A DNA stretch of 64,000 nucleotides from Martinezella multihospitum (lineage in GTDB: Bacteria; Pseudomonadota; Alphaproteobacteria; Rhizobiales; Rhizobiaceae): NCBI RefSeq assembly GCF_900094585.1, contig NZ_FMAG01000002.1, positions 574,007 through 638,006 of the forward strand, given 5' to 3'. Position 1 is the first letter of the stretch. The number at the start of each line of letters is the position of its first letter. Under the pieces are notes generated by a model. That model worked only from the letters and a program-made list of their open reading frames with translations. It was not told the origin of the DNA and made no database searches. Positions 62,952-64,000 of the stretch are shown piece after piece. Position numbers and translations under genes: made by a program.

Positions 62952-63080
62952 CCCCTCACCCTAGCCCTCTCCCCGCATCGCGGGGAGAGGGGACGCATCA
63001 GCCTCCGTTCGCATGAAAGCAGCTGATTTGGTGCGAAAGCTCCTCTCCCCGTTCCACGGGGAGAGGGCCGGGGTGAGGGG
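62952..63080. repeat. Intergenic CCCCTCACCC palindromic element
   Basis: The ends CCCCTCACCCTAGCCCTC and GAGGGCCGGGGTGAGGGG are inverted copies. Inside lie two hairpins: CCCTCTCCCCG/CGGGGAGAGGG (62965-62975 with 62981-62991) and CCTCTCCCCG/CGGGGAGAGG (63042-63051 with 63057-63066). This is the dispersed intergenic element I know from many Rhizobiales genomes. It sits in the promoter gap of the divergent ligase and aminotransferase genes. Confidence 0.75.
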
Positions 63081-63148
63081 CCATGCACATAATGGCGGCG
63101 TCGGAAGACTTGCCTGACAAGCACAAATCTAAACGGGGGTACTTCACC

Positions 63149-64000
63149 ATGTCCGACACACCAAGCCGCTCCAATCTCGCCGCCCTCGATGCCGCCCATC
63201 ACCTCCATCCATTCGCGGACATGAAGAAGCTGAACGCAGATGGTGCACGCATCATTCAGCGCGGCGAAGGCGTTCATATTTTCGATGCGGAAGGGCGGAA
63301 GTATCTGGATGGCTTTGCCGGCCTCTGGTGCGTGAACATCGGCTACGGCCGCACCGAAATTGCCGACGCAGTTTTCAGGCAAATGAACGAGCTGCCCTAT
63401 TACAATACCTTCTTCGGCACGACGACGACGCCTGCGACGCTGCTTGCCGAAAAGGTCTGCGCCCATGCCGGGCCGCAGTTCAACCATGTCTTTTTCACCA
63501 ATTCCGGCTCCGAGGCCAATGACACCTGGTTCCGCATGGCGAGAGTTTACTGGGGGGCGGTGGGCAAGCCGACCAAGAAGGCCATCATTGCCCGCAGGAA
63601 CGGCTATCACGGCTCGACCGTTGCCGGCGCTAGCATGGGTGGCATGAAATACATGCATGAGCAGGGCGACCTGCCGATCCCGGGCGTCGTCCATATCGGC
63701 CAGCCCTATTGGTATGCCGAGGGCGGCGATCTCTCGCCGGAAGAGTTCGGCCTCAAGGCCGCCCGCGAACTCGAAGCCAAGATCGATGAACTGGGTGAGG
63801 ACAATGTCGCAGCCTTCGTCGCCGAGCCGGTTCAGGGCGCCGGCGGCGTCATCATCCCGCCGTCCACCTACTGGCCCGAGATCGCCCGCATCTGCAAAGC
63901 AAGGAACATCCTGCTGGTCTGCGACGAAGTCATCTGCGGCTTCGGCCGCCTCGGCGCATGGTTCGGCCATCAGCATTTCGGTGTCGAGCCCGATCTCGTC
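63149..64000 (+). CDS. Class III PLP aminotransferase, 3' end cut by window
   Basis: About 284 residues are visible. The fold is of the omega-amino acid/putrescine:pyruvate aminotransferase group: FAGLWCVNIGYGRTEIADAV near residue 55, TNSGSEANDTWFRM (about 118-131) binding the PLP phosphate, NGYHGSTVAGAS near 150, VAEPVQGAGGV near 230 and the PLP-ring Asp in LLVCDEVICGFGRLG near 258. The catalytic Lys lies beyond the window. The start ATG at 63149 follows a GGGGG run. With the divergent glutamine-synthetase-like gene it suggests polyamine or beta-alanine breakdown. Confidence 0.92.
   Translation, partial: MSDTPSRSNLAALDAAHHLHPFADMKKLNADGARIIQRGEGVHIFDAEGRKYLDGFAGLWCVNIGYGRTEIADAVFRQMNELPYYNTFFGTTTTPATLLAEKVCAHAGPQFNHVFFTNSGSEANDTWFRMARVYWGAVGKPTKKAIIARRNGYHGSTVAGASMGGMKYMHEQGDLPIPGVVHIGQPYWYAEGGDLSPEEFGLKAARELEAKIDELGEDNVAAFVAEPVQGAGGVIIPPSTYWPEIARICKARNILLVCDEVICGFGRLGAWFGHQHFGVEPDLV

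Noticed and set aside
1-64000. Prophage, insertion sequence, CRISPR array or integrative element
   Set aside because: No integrase, transposase, phage structural gene, repeat-spacer array or composition break spanning several genes was seen; the content is syntenic housekeeping DNA.

Overview
The window is chromosomal DNA of a Rhizobiaceae alphaproteobacterium, most likely a Rhizobium species. The reasons are a MucR/Ros zinc-finger regulator, the gene order feuN-feuP-feuQ / ccmI-E-F-H (cycHJKL) / degP / two-component pair / glnE / pleC, a seven-gene Mrp/Pha cation antiporter operon, and short palindromic intergenic repeats of the rhizobial RIME type. The DNA is GC-rich with dense, overlapping genes. 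I saw no prophage, insertion sequence, CRISPR array, rRNA or functional tRNA. Species-level assignment and all gene names rest on recognition of the translated sequences and remembered synteny, not on a search.

Layout. 1-2.2 kb: a truncated glyoxalase-fold protein, a hemolysin III/TrhA-type membrane protein and a small secreted protein. 2.6-8.5 kb: mnhA-G, a complete monovalent cation/proton antiporter with overlapping or closely spaced genes. 9.0-14.1 kb: mucR behind a long AT-rich leader, sufE, a DUF5330 gene, a DivJ-like histidine kinase, a peptidoglycan-binding membrane protein and DUF1491. 14.1-17.7 kb: a DUF2336 protein coupled by a TGATG overlap to an unlisted 70-residue membrane protein, small hypothetical genes, a structured non-coding stretch, and a split DUF1214/DUF1254 pair. 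17.9-21.6 kb: a class A penicillin-binding protein and three small soluble proteins.

22.1-38.8 kb is a conserved block: the FeuN-FeuP-FeuQ envelope/osmotic signalling unit, a lipoprotein, the cytochrome c maturation genes ccmI, ccmE, ccmF and ccmH, the periplasmic protease degP with a good intrinsic terminator, a second OmpR-type response regulator and kinase, glnE (nitrogen control of glutamine synthetase), and a convergent pleC kinase. DivJ and PleC, the two kinases expected to act in opposite directions on DivK, therefore lie about 24 kb apart here. 39-46 kb: pepN, an unrecognised regulator-like protein, two tiny genes, a uracil-DNA glycosylase and an Hsp70-like protein. 46-50.4 kb: an RND efflux pump with its adaptor. 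50.9-64 kb: an atypical SDR, ETF-ubiquinone oxidoreductase, an acetyltransferase, DMT transporter/Lrp divergent pair, mgtE with a hairpin that could hide its ribosome site, a quinone-reductase/HxlR divergent pair, an MFS exporter, a lipid kinase, and a divergent glutamine-synthetase-like/class III aminotransferase pair suggesting polyamine or amino-acid catabolism (the last gene runs off the window).

The content is mostly housekeeping and envelope signalling. The parts least explained by known families are the small translationally coupled genes, the structured non-coding stretches (16.1, 21.9, 46.0 and 57.2 kb) and the TTG-started double helix-turn-helix protein at 42.1 kb.
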